From Neonectria sp. B-13 (Eukaryota > Ascomycota > Sordariomycetes > Hypocreales > Nectriaceae), in NCBI GenBank assembly GCA_002682825.1, contig NOKP01000016.1, forward strand, positions 1,763,660 through 1,827,659: a DNA stretch of 64,000 bases, given 5' to 3'. Position 1 is the first letter of the stretch, and each line of letters begins with the position of its first letter. A program made the translations under genes and the position numbers. Below are positions 11,770 through 22,071 of the stretch, piece by piece. A model generated the notes under the pieces. That model saw nothing but the letters and a program-made list of their open reading frames with translations. It did no database searches and was not told the DNA's origin.

Positions 11770-12043
11770 GGTAGAAGAAGGTACGAGTAATGGACTAGTC
11801 TGAGTCAGGAACAAAAAAATATGTCCAGGTAAACCCGACGATAGCTGATTTTACAAGATGAAGATGCCTTGAAGAGAAAGGAAGAGGCTGATGAGTTGAA
11901 ATGCCTTTTTAATTATGCTCGGACTCCGTCATTATGGCCATGTGGAATCCCTGTGAGCATCGCGGACGCTGAGCCCGGTCCCCGATTTCCCCGTGGGGAA
12001 AAGCTAAGCCCCAAATTCTGCGATGCCGAGTTCGTGGGGTCCT

Positions 12044-12058
12044 CGGCCGTGTCTCCCG
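12044..12058 (+). promoter_or_regulatory. Near-consensus cluster site in the cupin/flavin-reductase promoter
   Basis: CGGCCGTG TCTC CCG. It keeps CGGCCG, the four-base spacer and CCG, with AA replaced by TG. It sits in the 514-base divergent promoter between 11769 and 12284. Confidence 0.5.
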
Positions 12059-12283
12059 CCCATCAGCCGATGCCCGAAGCTCCCCGGCCACCGCGAAGCG
12101 TGGTGCCTCGAACGGGCAGAGCTTACCCAGTTACGCTACAGAGGAGCCCTGGCCCTACAAAATGGGTGCAAACGTGCTGATAACCGAGATCTAAAAAATA
12201 AACCTTGTAACCTCCATTCTTTAAGTTCATATAACGAATCTCTGGTCAGCAATCAATAAACAGCATTTACAAAGGACCTCAAC

Positions 12284-12994
12284 ATGTATTATGAGCCTGG
12301 AAGACAGCCTGGAAGTATTCCGCACAACCTCCCACATGACCCTTTCAAGGCATGTGTTGTTCCCCGCCCCATCGGTTGGATCTCGACCATCTCAGCTACG
12401 GACCCGAACAAACACAACTTAGCACCCTATTCGCAGTTCAACAACTTGACCTTTGACCCGCCATACGTCATGTTCTCGGCCAACCAGAAGCCTGACTTGG
12501 AACGCAAAGATACAGTTCGCAATGCCGAGATGACCGGCAAGTTCTGCTGGAATCTGGCTACGTGGGACTTGCGTGAAGCAGTCAACATCTCAGCCGAGCA
12601 GGTAGACTACGGAGTCGACGAGTTTGAGCGTGCGGGCCTCGAGAAGGAGTATAGCCGCGCGCTCCCTGGAGAGAGTGTTCCGATGGTCAAGGACAGCCCT
12701 GTCAAGTTTGAGTGTGTCTACCATACAACTCTAAGGTTGCCGGCAAATCCGCCCATGGGGACCGTCGACGTCGTCATTGGTAGAGTCGTTGCCGTGCACA
12801 TCCGGGACGATGTCTTGACTGACGGCAAACTGGACGTTGCCAAAACCCAACCCATTGCTCGTTGCGGCTATTTCCAGTATGCTGTGGTCCGGGAGACGTT
12901 CGAAATGATCATCCCCGGGATGGACGAAGCCACGCATGCAGGATTGGAAGGAAACAGCTCGATTCATAAGAAGATACAAGAGACGAGACTGTGA
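12284..12994 (+). CDS. Flavin reductase-like (FMN-binding split-barrel) protein
   Basis: A single-exon frame of 236 residues. The opening PFKACVVPRPIGWISTIS, followed by NLAPYSQFNNLTFDPP and later DTVRNAEMTGKFCWNL, is the pattern of the DIM6/NTAB flavoprotein family (flavin-reductase-like domain), which binds FMN and in bacteria supplies reduced flavin to monooxygenases. There is no membrane segment. Inside this cluster it could feed electrons to the oxygenases or act directly on an aromatic intermediate; both are inference. It is divergent from the cupin gene and probably co-regulated through the site at 12044. Confidence 0.88.
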   Translation: MYYEPGRQPGSIPHNLPHDPFKACVVPRPIGWISTISATDPNKHNLAPYSQFNNLTFDPPYVMFSANQKPDLERKDTVRNAEMTGKFCWNLATWDLREAVNISAEQVDYGVDEFERAGLEKEYSRALPGESVPMVKDSPVKFECVYHTTLRLPANPPMGTVDVVIGRVVAVHIRDDVLTDGKLDVAKTQPIARCGYFQYAVVRETFEMIIPGMDEATHAGLEGNSSIHKKIQETRL

Positions 12995-13252
12995 GATTGG
13001 TCTTCTTAGCAATGAAGTGGTGTGCTAGGCGTTATCTTCATGGATGGGTTACATAGATGACAACTTTGCAAGTCGGCTAGCAAGTGTAAATACCTATGAT
13101 CATCTAGATACTGAACACTCGAAGCTCGGTAGATTTCTTCAAGCCCTATCCTTCTTATTCACTGAAAGTGCACGTAAAACAACAAGACGAATTATCCATC
13201 AGTACCTAGAGCTTGGATTTGATTTCCATCCATTCTTTAAATCCATTGGAGA

Positions 13253-15940
13253 CTAGAGCATAGCATCGAGAAAAGAGAAATCTTCCACACCTTGGAAATC
13301 AGCTGAGAAATCGCCATCCATCATCATTAGATCCGAGTGGGACATTGGGTCAGGGATAACGTCAACAGAGACATCAGTCATTTCATTCTGATTCTGCAGA
13401 GTCCTCGGGCTCGGCATCATCGCGTTGAGATCCATCTCCGATGGTGAGACATCTGTAATTGCAACTTGGGGTGTTGGAGGGCCCGCTGGACTTGTTGCAG
13501 ATGCCCTGCTAGCCTGCTGATGTTGTATATGTGGTTGGAAGTACTGCTGTTGGTGCATTGGCTGGTTGCCGAGGTTTGTCATGTTTGAAGGGGCATGCGC
13601 AGTGGCCATTTTCGAGGAGGCGGATGAACCAAGAGAGCCCCTGATAGAAGCCCGACGCAAGTCATTGTCATGTCGTGAGCCCCTTCTAGCTCGCTTGTTC
13701 AGGGTCTCTTGGCGTGCTGAACGCGCCTTTTCCAACAATTTAATAATCGAACGCCACTGCTGAGGTTTCCTGCCGTTCAGCAATGAGGGCGGATGCTCCC
13801 ATCTCAGGACGATAGCCTTCTCGACTGCTTCCCATGCTCTGCGTGAGCTCTTGCAGAAAGGATCCATCTGCAGCCAGACTAGAACTAGTGAGAATGCATG
13901 CCACTGAGTGTAGGAGCTAAAGAGCCAAAGCCACGGGCGTGTTCGTGGGTCAGTCCGTAGTTTGTAGTTCAGCTCCATAACTTCAACCGCAACGAGGAAC
14001 AGTCGTTCGCGAGTAGCCTCTGACATGGCCCCTGCATCTTGCAGCGGATTACATCCGTGCAGTCTGACTTTGTGGAAAAGCATCCGCGTAAAAATGACGG
14101 TAACCTACAGCCTCATGCCTCAGCAGCTGTGCAGGTATACGAGTGTGCATCCACGGAACACAACACGAGACTTGGGGCTGGCAAACTTACCCAGTGAAAC
14201 GCATTTGTTGGAGAGTAGTTTCGGAGGAATCGCTCAGAGAAGTCCGACTGACACGCCTCAATCCAGTCGACTCTCTCCTGTGGCGTGAGTTCTGCATAAC
14301 TCTTCCCTGTGTTTCCACAAAGCCTTCTTGCGTCGGCCATGCAACGATACATGCTGGTGATATGACATCGAGCCAGCGTGAACGTCATCTCTGTTATGCC
14401 TTGCGTTTCTGGAGGATACTCTGTCATTGTACGATGCAACTGTGCGTCATCTAAGTTGCGAGGCGGCTGAGTGTCGAAACTACTCATTTCGAGTCTGTAT
14501 GGAAGAGTCAGATATCTCATCGCTCACAGAGACACAAATGTTCGTTCGTAGGAGCTTACAGGTTATACTCGCCCGAATAGTCCTCTGCATATGGTGCATC
14601 TAAGATGGCAATCTGCCACCACAGTCTTCGCCGCATCTCCAACTTGAATTTCGATAGACCAAACAAACTGCCCTCTCGATGGAGTCCAAAATTTTGAGCC
14701 AACCTAACGGCCAGGCCAGATAGGTTCCAAGAGAGTCGGGGCTCGTGGTGTCTTAGAAAGACCAGATATAAAGCCAGAGCTTGGAGAGGTCGGATGTCCC
14801 CAGTGTGGACGAGCATAGCACTAGAAAACATCCTCTCAAGCTCTTCACGCAAGCGAGCCAGAACTTGCGCCTGTCTACTTTCAAAGATCGCGACACACTC
14901 TTCCTCGGTTAGACTAGTTATAGCGCCATAGTAAACAGCCAGAAGGATGCATTGCATGCCATCGGCAGAGCTCAGCGGAACCAACCCCATCACGGCCTGC
15001 TCTAATGACGGTAGGTGCAGCAGCTTGGTCAATGGCTCCACCCTTTCCTTGTACATACTCCAAAGCTGCAGTCTTTGGGTGATTAGAGTATGGAGTATCT
15101 TCGATTTGGGATCCGGGTGCTGAAAATCGGCTTCAAAATTGCTCGTTTGTCCTTGGAACCACTCTGTCGAGCCATTCGCCACGTCGTCCTGGGCTTCTTG
15201 GACATCTGGGCAGTCTTCATCTGTCACGGAGCCGCTACTGACCTGCTCGCCTTTAGCCAGAACCCGCAGGGTAAATTTTCGCATCCACTTACCTCAGTGC
15301 TACCATCGTTCCAGAACCAGCGTCTCACATATGTTTCTCTCCCGTGATCGCGGACAATTTTTCCGGGGCTTTCCCCCTGGCTCGAGGAGATACTAAGAGC
15401 TTTGGCCTTTTGTAACTCTGAGGACTGGTTCAAGTTCACCTCCCTGGCCCTTCTGTTTTGCTTGGAAGTCTCAATACCCGCCTTGGCCGCTCCGTCTTCG
15501 AGTGAAGAACTTAGGCCAGAGGGTTGAGTTTGGAGGCCATCGCGGTTGCCCTCACCGTCTAGATAATGATGCGAAGGCAAGATGTTCTCGAGCCTTTCTT
15601 GTTCTCTTGGCTCAAGTGTCTGTACGACTTTCTCGAGTCGGTGGAGCATGTCGACAAGCTCCGGTGTCATGCTGGCTTGGTTTCGATTCGCAGCGATCGT
15701 CGGGAAGATACAGTCGCTCCCAGCTTTGGCGCAATTGTGGCATGGTTTCTGTTTGTCGCATTTGACTTTTCTCTTGCTGCACATGAAGCATGAACGCCGT
15801 TTTCGTCCAGCATTGCTTGGCTGGGTTAAAGCGGTATTAGCTGTTGTGGTCGACGTGACGTTGGCCGTCGAAGGCTCTTGGGAGGACGTTCCATTTTCGT
15901 TTGCCATGTTGCTATTGTCGACGGGCATTGCTGTTGACAC
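13253..15940 (-). CDS. Zn2Cys6 transcription factor, likely cluster regulator
   Basis: Exons 15940-15293, 15242-14560, 14494-14191 and 14104-13253 join in frame to about 828 residues. The zinc binuclear cluster is complete: Cys 51, 54, 61, 67, 70 and 77 (CFMCSKRKVKC then CHNCAKAGSDC), preceded by basic GRKRRS. A possible coiled coil follows (VDMLHRLEKVVQTLEPREQE). The middle carries the fungal-specific TF domain (LALYLVFLRHHEPRLSWNLS, RRLWWQIAILDA). The C-terminus is Gln/His/Ser-rich, then acidic, ending in FSADFQGVEDFSFLD, a plausible activation region. The promoter shared with the hydrolase at 16317 contains an exact cluster site, which suggests autoregulation and makes this protein the best candidate to bind the motif. 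Confidence 0.93.
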
Positions 15941-16089
15941 TGATCCAGAGAAGTCAAAAAGGCATGCGTAATGAAAGACGAAGCCAAGGCAAGTTTACAA
16001 CAGGAGTTGACCTATTGGAATCCTGGCCGAAAGGCGGTTGCGTTCTAGGGCGTGTGGAGAAGATCGGCCATGTAAGGGCGGTGGGCTAT

Positions 16090-16104
16090 CGGCCGAAGTC
16101 GCCG
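16090..16104 (+). promoter_or_regulatory. Exact CGGCCGAA-N4-CCG site in the regulator/hydrolase promoter
   Basis: CGGCCGAA GTCG CCG lies between the divergent starts at 15940 (Zn2Cys6 gene) and 16317 (hydrolase). Its position would allow the regulator to control its own gene. Confidence 0.75.
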
Positions 16105-16316
16105 AGCATGACCTTGTCCTCTAAGCTCCACTCTCACATTGTCAGACAACACCAATTGTTAGCGGTGGAAATGAAATACTGAAGTACCGATCGCGATGTA
16201 TCATCCGACAGCAGCCTTTTCGGAACGTAGACATATATCATCTTGCTAAGAGCCAAACCCTTCCTCAAGGACATTTCCAGAACAAATCGTATTTCAGCCA
16301 CGCCAGACTCGTCATC

Positions 16317-17623
16317 ATGAAGTTGCACTGTGAAGAAACCCTGAATTCTTGGACCCAGGACTTATCATTGGGTCTCCCGGGAGTGGTACTGGCCGCATTC
16401 GACAAAGATGGTACTTCCCCAAAGCGATAGTGGCCTTGTCCTTTTGCTTACAGGCTGTTACAGAAACATTCTACAGCACAGCTAAGGGTCGCGTCAAGAA
16501 GGAAGGGAATGAGCAGATCACCCTAGACAGCACGTTCTGGGGCTTCTCTTGCACGAAACTGCTTACGACCATTTGTGTACTGCAGTGTGTTGAAAGGAGC
16601 TTGATCGGGCTCGACGACGAGGTCGGCAGCGTGTTACCGGAATTGGCAAACCCAAACATCATAAACGCAAATTCTGAAGGATCTTTCGAGCTGACACCGG
16701 CCAAAAGCAAGATCACCGTGCGCCAACTGCTGACTCACACGAGTGGCCTATCTTATGATGCCATGCACCCCGTGCTCGTGGCATGGCGGAAATCGCGAGG
16801 AGAGCCGCCGTTGGTGATGAGCGGCAAGGTCGATGAAGCCTTCTCGCTCCCGCTTCTATTTGAACCCGGGAGCGGTTGGGTGTATGGCGCAGGCCTGGAC
16901 TGGGCTGGGGTGTTGGTCGAGAGAATCAATGACAACACGAAGCTAGCTGACTATATGGGGGAACATGTCTTTAAGCCTCTCGGGTTGGAAAGATCGACGT
17001 TCCATCTATCGACACGGCCAGATATCAACGCGAGTCTAGCCCAAATGTGGGCCCGGACCAAGACCGGAGAGCTGATTCCAATCCCTTCTCCTTATCCGGT
17101 GGATGCGCGAGATGACAGTGGCGGCATGGGGTTGATCACAAGCGCCGCAGACTTCATCCGCGTTCTGCGAGACCTTTTGCGAGACACACCAGTGCTACTC
17201 AAGCCAGAGACCGTGTCGAAGATGTTTACAGCCCAATTCGAGCCAGGATCGCCTCAATATGGGGGTTTACTAGAACAAGAGGTATGTTGATTCTCTGGTC
17301 AATTTCGATACTCGCTAGGTCTTGATGCGTAAAAATCTAACAATCATCGATAGTCTCTGCATAAGCAGTTAACTGGAGACGATACCGGCCGCCCAGGAGT
17401 AGCATTTGGGCTGGGAGGCCTGGTGGTCCAGAATGAGGTGCCAAACCTCCCCGCGAAGACGCTCACCTGGAATGGAATGCCCAACATTGGATGGTTTGTA
17501 AACCGAGAAAGAGGACTCGGAGCTATTTATGCGAGCCAAGTGCTGCCCGCGGGAGACCCGAAGAGTGTGAGTCTTCTCGGCGAGTTCTGGAGCGAGATTT
17601 GGGCGCAGCATGCTACAACTTGA
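16317..17623 (+). CDS. Beta-lactamase/transesterase-type serine hydrolase (EstB/LovD-like)
   Basis: My model uses exons 16317-16410, 16464-17281 and 17354-17623, giving about 393 residues. The ATG at 16317 is preferred over the one at 16349 because it yields the family-like strand LGLPGVVLAAFDKD, which joins in phase to ETFYSTAKGRV across a 53-base intron. The catalytic SxxK motif is S60-C-T-K63, and the tyrosine motif is in WVYGAGLDWAG. The RQLLTHTSGL segment is typical of class C beta-lactamase-like esterases and of LovD-type acyltransferases. It may hydrolyse an ester or lactone of the substrate or intermediate. No signal peptide is evident. It is divergent from the regulator. Confidence 0.85.
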
Positions 17624-17631
17624 AAGGACTT

Positions 17632-17910
17632 TCAAATAGATTCAATAAATTTGATGAGTCACGACGGTAATGGAAGTTTCAACCTTAGAAATGGGATGCA
17701 AAATGGAGCGGGGATGTACTGATCAGTGTCGGTTCTCTGCCAAGGGCAACGGATCAACCGATATCTAGACTACCGTACTCCTTCATCTTTCCAATTTGAT
17801 AGATTCAACGAAGCTGGGGTGTCACGACGGTGATGGGACGTCTTGGCCCTAGAAATGGGATGCAGATCAGAGCGGGCATGTATTGATTAGGAGGGGTTCG
17901 CTGCCAAGAA
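17632..17910 (+). repeat. Two direct repeats of about 115 bases
   Basis: Bases about 17632-17745 and 17796-17910 share an ordered series of words: tagattcaa, tcacgacggt.atgg, tagaaatgggatgca, gagcggg.atgta and ctgccaag. They are diverged tandem copies separated by about 50 bases in the 3' region between two convergent genes. No gene is seen here. Confidence 0.7.
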
Positions 17911-17976
17911 TTGCTAAAACAATTTGATATGTATTCTACTACAACTTCTCCCCAATACCTGAACAGCCCGCTTCAC

Positions 17977-18491
17977 TCAGCCGGGACCTCTCTTGGGACG
18001 AAAAAATGGATGAATCGTCGCATTCTCAAGATCCCAGATCCGCTCTTTGACCAGGGGGTCATCCTTCAATCGTGCCAGGACGTAATCCCGTGATGGCGCA
18101 AACACCAACATGGCACTTCCCGTGATGTGCGGTGGCTGTCCGGGGGTCACGCGGTCTTTCAGGGTAGCTCCTAAAGGATTCAGCGTTAGCTTCAAATAGG
18201 CTTGGATGAGCTAATAAATAATCATTGAGAGCTATCCAACCTCCCAACACCCAAAAGTCTTCAGGGTCCGATTTCATCCGCGCGATGTGTTGCCTGAAGG
18301 GGATTTGTTGTCAGCTCTCGCCACGAAGCAGCCTTTGTTTTCGGTCAAGGTCGAATACGCGCGCGATGGGCAGACAGTGATAAGTACACTTACGAAAACA
18401 CAGCGGTTCTCCGGTCTTTGGCATCTAGAAAGTCTGGGACGTGGATGAGCCACTCGGACTTTTCTGGCTGAGAGGTTGACGGTGTGGCCAT
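17977..18491 (-). CDS. YCII-related (dimeric alpha-beta barrel) protein
   Basis: Exons 18491-18394, 18293-18241 and 18200-17977 give about 124 residues. The order EWLIHVPDF, then RRTAVFSQHIARM, FWVLGGAYL-like turn, HITGSAMLVFAPS and the closing IWDLENATIHPFF is the YCII-family fold, related to ferredoxin-like enzymes such as muconolactone isomerase. Family members in fungal clusters are mostly uncharacterised; some act as small isomerases, lyases or dehydratases. In this context it could process a ring-cleavage product (inference). Two near-consensus cluster sites stand upstream, 142-190 bases from the start. Confidence 0.82.
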
Positions 18492-18632
18492 GATAAATAT
18501 GTGTCTGTCTAGAGATTGTTGATCTAGTTGTCTATACTGTATAGTAATACTATCCAGATCCTGAGAACATGATCTCTGTTGAAGCTTTTATCCTAGTTTC
18601 CCCCGCCAGCTCTGGGATGGTCGAGACCCCGG

Positions 18633-18681
18633 TGGCCGAGGGACCCGAAAGCAGCATCCCTGATCCCGGAGGGTCCGGCCG
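18633..18681. promoter_or_regulatory. Pair of near-consensus cluster sites upstream of the YCII gene
   Basis: On the plus strand, 18633-18647 reads TGGCCGAG GGAC CCG (two changes). On the minus strand, 18667-18681 reads CGGCCGGA CCCT CCG (one change). Both keep the four-base spacer. Confidence 0.55.
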
Positions 18682-18724
18682 AGCTCGAGCTAGAGAAGCC
18701 GGCTAACTTATCTCTTCCATTGGT

Positions 18725-18740
18725 GCCCCCCCCCCCCGGC
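18725..18740 (+). repeat. Poly-C tract
   Basis: A run of cytosines preceded by gtg and followed by ggctt. The length is likely unreliable in the assembly. Confidence 0.8.
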
Positions 18741-18939
18741 TTAGAGGCGAGGTCGCTCACGGTGCGCTAGTTTAGGCACCATACGGGGCTACGACGGGTA
18801 AGCTGGTTAGGGATGATGGTCGGCAGAGGTATGTCAGTGGGACATTATGAGAGGCTTTGCACACCGAGGTGAGTCGAAATCCTCTGAATGCCTCCATTTT
18901 TACTTGCTAATCTCTCCTCTCTCTTGTCCCTAGAACGAC

Positions 18940-19366
18940 GTGGATGAAGCCGTGGTAACTGATGGCGAGTCTGACTTCGAGGACCAGCCACCTTCATCTG
19001 AGCCTGGGTCCTCGCAGTACTCTCTCATCTTTAATAGCTGCACCCAGGAGACTGAGCTATCCTCGCTCCATCCTCCTCAGCATCATAAACTCCAAGCTCG
19101 GCAGCTATTTAATGCCAACATTCACCCCATTGCGACCTTCTTACATATACCTTCAGGAGCGATTCTGGCCGCCGGGCATGACACAGCGCAGCATGAGCTA
19201 TTCGCACAGCAATCAAAGCCACACCGGTCTGTTACATAGCCCCGGAGGTCTAGAGCAAGATATCCAAGTATCTATGTACCAAACGGACGAGATGATGGGG
19301 CCTCTGATTGGGGTAGAGGACATGTGCAACTTCGCCAGCGACGATGGTCAGCTCTTCCTTGCTTGA
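18940..19366 (+). pseudogene. Possible remnant of a fungal transcription-factor gene
   Basis: The frame 18940-19239 contains KLQARQLFNANIHPIATFLHIPS, which resembles the start of the fungal-specific TF middle domain (usually ..LFN..NP..K.LH.PS). It stops soon afterwards. A second frame, 18962-19366, continues to an acidic ending (GVEDMCNFASDDGQLFLA) that could be an activation-domain tail. No zinc cluster is present upstream. The simplest reading is an internally deleted and frameshifted Zn2Cys6 gene, but a short real gene with unseen introns cannot be excluded. Confidence 0.4.
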
Positions 19367-19472
19367 GTTTGCTTAAGTCTAATGGTTTGCTGGGGCTCTG
19401 AACAGCGTGTCATTATAGCAGTGTAAAAGTTTAGTTTGCGATCAAGAATTATGTATGCTGAATTAGACAACA

Positions 19473-20485
19473 TCAAGACAATCTTGCTTTTAACCCATTT
19501 TTAAGTTCCTCCTCTGTCATCTCTGCGATACCCAAAAGCTCGTTATCGCCCTTGTAGCTCCCCGCAAACCCTGGCGCGAAAGTTGCCCTCGTCGCAAAGG
19601 CGGCAAAGGCCTTTGGGCTGAACTTGGCTGATGCCAGCTCTTGTTCTGCCTCTTTCACAAGCTTCCCAGTATCGACGGCAATAGGTGACCAGTGGTGCTC
19701 TGGGTCGAGGCTCTGAATCGTATTAAGCAGCTCACGCGGCGTAATCGAGAGGTCTTGGATGCGAACGGCCCTGTTCTTGGTTGCTTCAAACTTGCGTAGA
19801 ACGGCCACCACGGCTCGCGCAACGGTGGCCAGTCTTGTAAAAGAGAACGTGGTGTCTCCACCGTCGAAAAAGTCGACTTTTTGCGCTGAGAAATCCCCGA
19901 ATACGCCGAACCCCAAGCCCTCTTCGAATAGTAGGCTGGTATAGACGTACGTGTAGGTAAGGCCAGTCTCTCTGGCCTTCTTCTCGACATACTCCTCGAT
20001 CTGGACCTTCATCTGGTACGTGGGAAACGTACGAATCTCACTATTCTGTAGATCGGCTCCGAACTCTGATGGTACGAAACGTTTCACGCCGACGGTTGCT
20101 GCGGCATCGATAAGTGCGAACTGGCATTGCAATCCAGTCTTCTTTCCAAGGGTAGAAACCACGGCATCTATACCTCGGAGTGCGTCTAGCAGCGAGTCGG
20201 GCGATTCATAGTCTACCGCCACGACTCGGACCTGTGTATGATAGGAGACAGGCTTGCGTCCGCGATGCACTAAGACAGTGACGTCGAAGCCCGCATTAAG
20301 CAGGGCAGCCAGAACTTGTTGGCCTAGATTGCCGCCGGCCTAAGAAGATGGGAAAGTTGGTCAGTGGCTAGGCTAGTTATAAGAGGAGAGCCTCGCTTGG
20401 GTAGGCCTTTAATAGCAAAGGAGGGCTGTGCATTTACCCCAGCCAAAGCGACGGCCTTTATGACAATGTTCTTGAAAGTAGTCAT
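19473..20485 (-). CDS. NmrA-like/isoflavone-reductase-like NAD(P)H-binding protein
   Basis: Exons 20485-20438 and 20339-19473 give about 304 residues. Splicing restores the dinucleotide motif GAGGNLGQ, interrupted by a 98-base intron. Downstream are VVAVDYESPDSL, STLGKKTGLQCQFALIDAA and KRFVPSEFGAD, the signature of the NmrA/PCBER/isoflavone-reductase branch of atypical SDRs, then QMKVQIEEYV. It probably reduces an aromatic or enone intermediate using NADPH. Its 3' neighbour upstream (the decarboxylase) is on the same strand, 192 bases away, and no cluster motif is seen in that short gap. Confidence 0.9.
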
Positions 20486-20677
20486 TCCTTGTCCGAGTTG
20501 GGTATTAACGAAGCAAGCGTTATTAGAGCTCAAGTTTAGAAAGATGATCTGCGATTCACCAATCGCAGATGGAGAAAAGGGCACAATGGACATGTATATT
20601 CATCAGATACGATGGTTCTATCGATCCAAGTTGATGACCTTTTTGTCAGGAGTACCCAAGCCAGCTTAGTCTCCTTA

Positions 20678-21727
20678 CTAAACCGAGACTGGTCCCTTCT
20701 CGGGGTCCTCCTCCCGAACCACCCCGAAGCCTTCGGTAGCCGTCGCCTTGACCCGTAGGAGCTGCTCGGCATTGCGGTAAGCAATCATCTCAAGCTCATC
20801 CGGGGTAACCAATCCACTATCCTGCAGCTCTCGGATCCACCTAAAGCCGTTCTCATTCTTCTCGAACGGATAGTCCACACTATAGAGGATATGATCGACA
20901 CGCGTATTTCTCAAGATGCAGGCCATCGGGGCTATACTCCACACCCCGCTTGTTGTGATCCAGATGTTCTCATCCCACACCTGGCGCCATCTCCGCTGCT
21001 GGTTCCCCCACCGGACCGAGAGCCTTTCCACACGCTCTAGCATGAAAGGGAGCATCTCTCCGAAGTGTCCGACGACAATCTTGAGAGTCGGTACCTCGTC
21101 GAAAAGCCCGGCAGCATACAGCTTCAGCACCCCGAGTCCCGTCTCTTGATGCCAGCCAAACCCGCTGGATCCGAGACTTCGGGCGGCGCCGGCTTCGTAC
21201 TGGCCCTCGTAGCTGGACCGCTGAGATTGTGCCGGGTACGTTGGATGGAGATAGATGGGCACGTCGAGCTCCGCTGCCGCCACAAACACGGGCCAGAAGC
21301 GTCGCTCGTCATAGTGAACACCATCGACATGAGCGTCCACCAGCGCACCGACGAACCCGAGCTCATTGACGCAACGCCGAAGCTCCTTTGCGGCCGCCTC
21401 GGGCTCCGCCATGGGCAGCACCGCGAGGCCAGCGAGGCGCCCCGGACTAGCTTGTGTAGCCCGTGCTAGCTCATCATTTGCCACGGTGCTGAGACGTGGA
21501 GGTCTGGGGCCCAAGCCGGGCGCGTGTGACACAACTTGTAGGGAAATGTGGTTTGCGTCCATGTCAGCCAGCCGAAGTGGGCCGAGATCTGTTAGACGGG
21601 CTGCCACGTCGGGGAGATGTTTGAGCTGCTCTGCATAGATGTCTGAGAGCGCAGGGAGCAGGTCGGCCGAGACGAAGTGCTCCTCGAGCGTGATGAGCGG
21701 GGGCATTGGCTGTGACAATTCTGGCAT
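20678..21727 (-). CDS. Amidohydrolase-2 family decarboxylase (2,3-dihydroxybenzoate / gamma-resorcylate decarboxylase-like)
   Basis: A single exon of 349 residues from the ATG at 21727; the frame extends 68 codons further upstream without family-like sequence. The first metal motif is ITLEEHF (Glu15, His17), the E-x-H version of the amidohydrolase HxH that marks the dihydroxybenzoate, gamma-resorcylate and ACMS decarboxylases. Later ligands are in IYLHPTYPAQ (His), VVGHFGEMLP (His) and LYSVDYPFE (Asp), in the family's order. The enzyme would remove CO2 from a hydroxylated benzoate to give a catechol or resorcinol. That fits directly upstream of an extradiol dioxygenase step in the proposed pathway. 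Confidence 0.9.
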   Translation of the reverse strand: MPELSQPMPPLITLEEHFVSADLLPALSDIYAEQLKHLPDVAARLTDLGPLRLADMDANHISLQVVSHAPGLGPRPPRLSTVANDELARATQASPGRLAGLAVLPMAEPEAAAKELRRCVNELGFVGALVDAHVDGVHYDERRFWPVFVAAAELDVPIYLHPTYPAQSQRSSYEGQYEAGAARSLGSSGFGWHQETGLGVLKLYAAGLFDEVPTLKIVVGHFGEMLPFMLERVERLSVRWGNQQRRWRQVWDENIWITTSGVWSIAPMACILRNTRVDHILYSVDYPFEKNENGFRWIRELQDSGLVTPDELEMIAYRNAEQLLRVKATATEGFGVVREEDPEKGPVSV

Positions 21728-22071
21728 TCTGCCGTCTGTTGTTTGTTCGTTCTGATGAGGCTTTCGTTCCGGGGAATGGCCCTTTGACCGGTCTATTCTG
21801 TCAACAAGGAGAAATGTGTAAGATGGACCAAGTTGCGTCGGCATTCCGTCCTTTTGTAGAATCCACGCCGTTGCTCCAAAGTTCCGCAACACCCGAAGAT
21901 CAGATTCCCCCGTAACCTTCATCCGAGGCATACGATCACGGGACCGGATCGCGGATTCACTGGACCTTTTTTGACCAGCACACCGATGGTCAACGCAGCT
22001 GAAAATACAGAGGTCAAGTACAGAGTGCCCTTGTCTCTTCGAATTGAAACTAATACGTGCTAGCTACTGCT
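21728..22071. other. Intergenic between two amidohydrolase-family genes
   Basis: This 344-base region is the decarboxylase promoter and also the 3' region of the next gene on the same strand. I found no copy of the cluster motif with one or fewer changes here. Confidence 0.5.
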
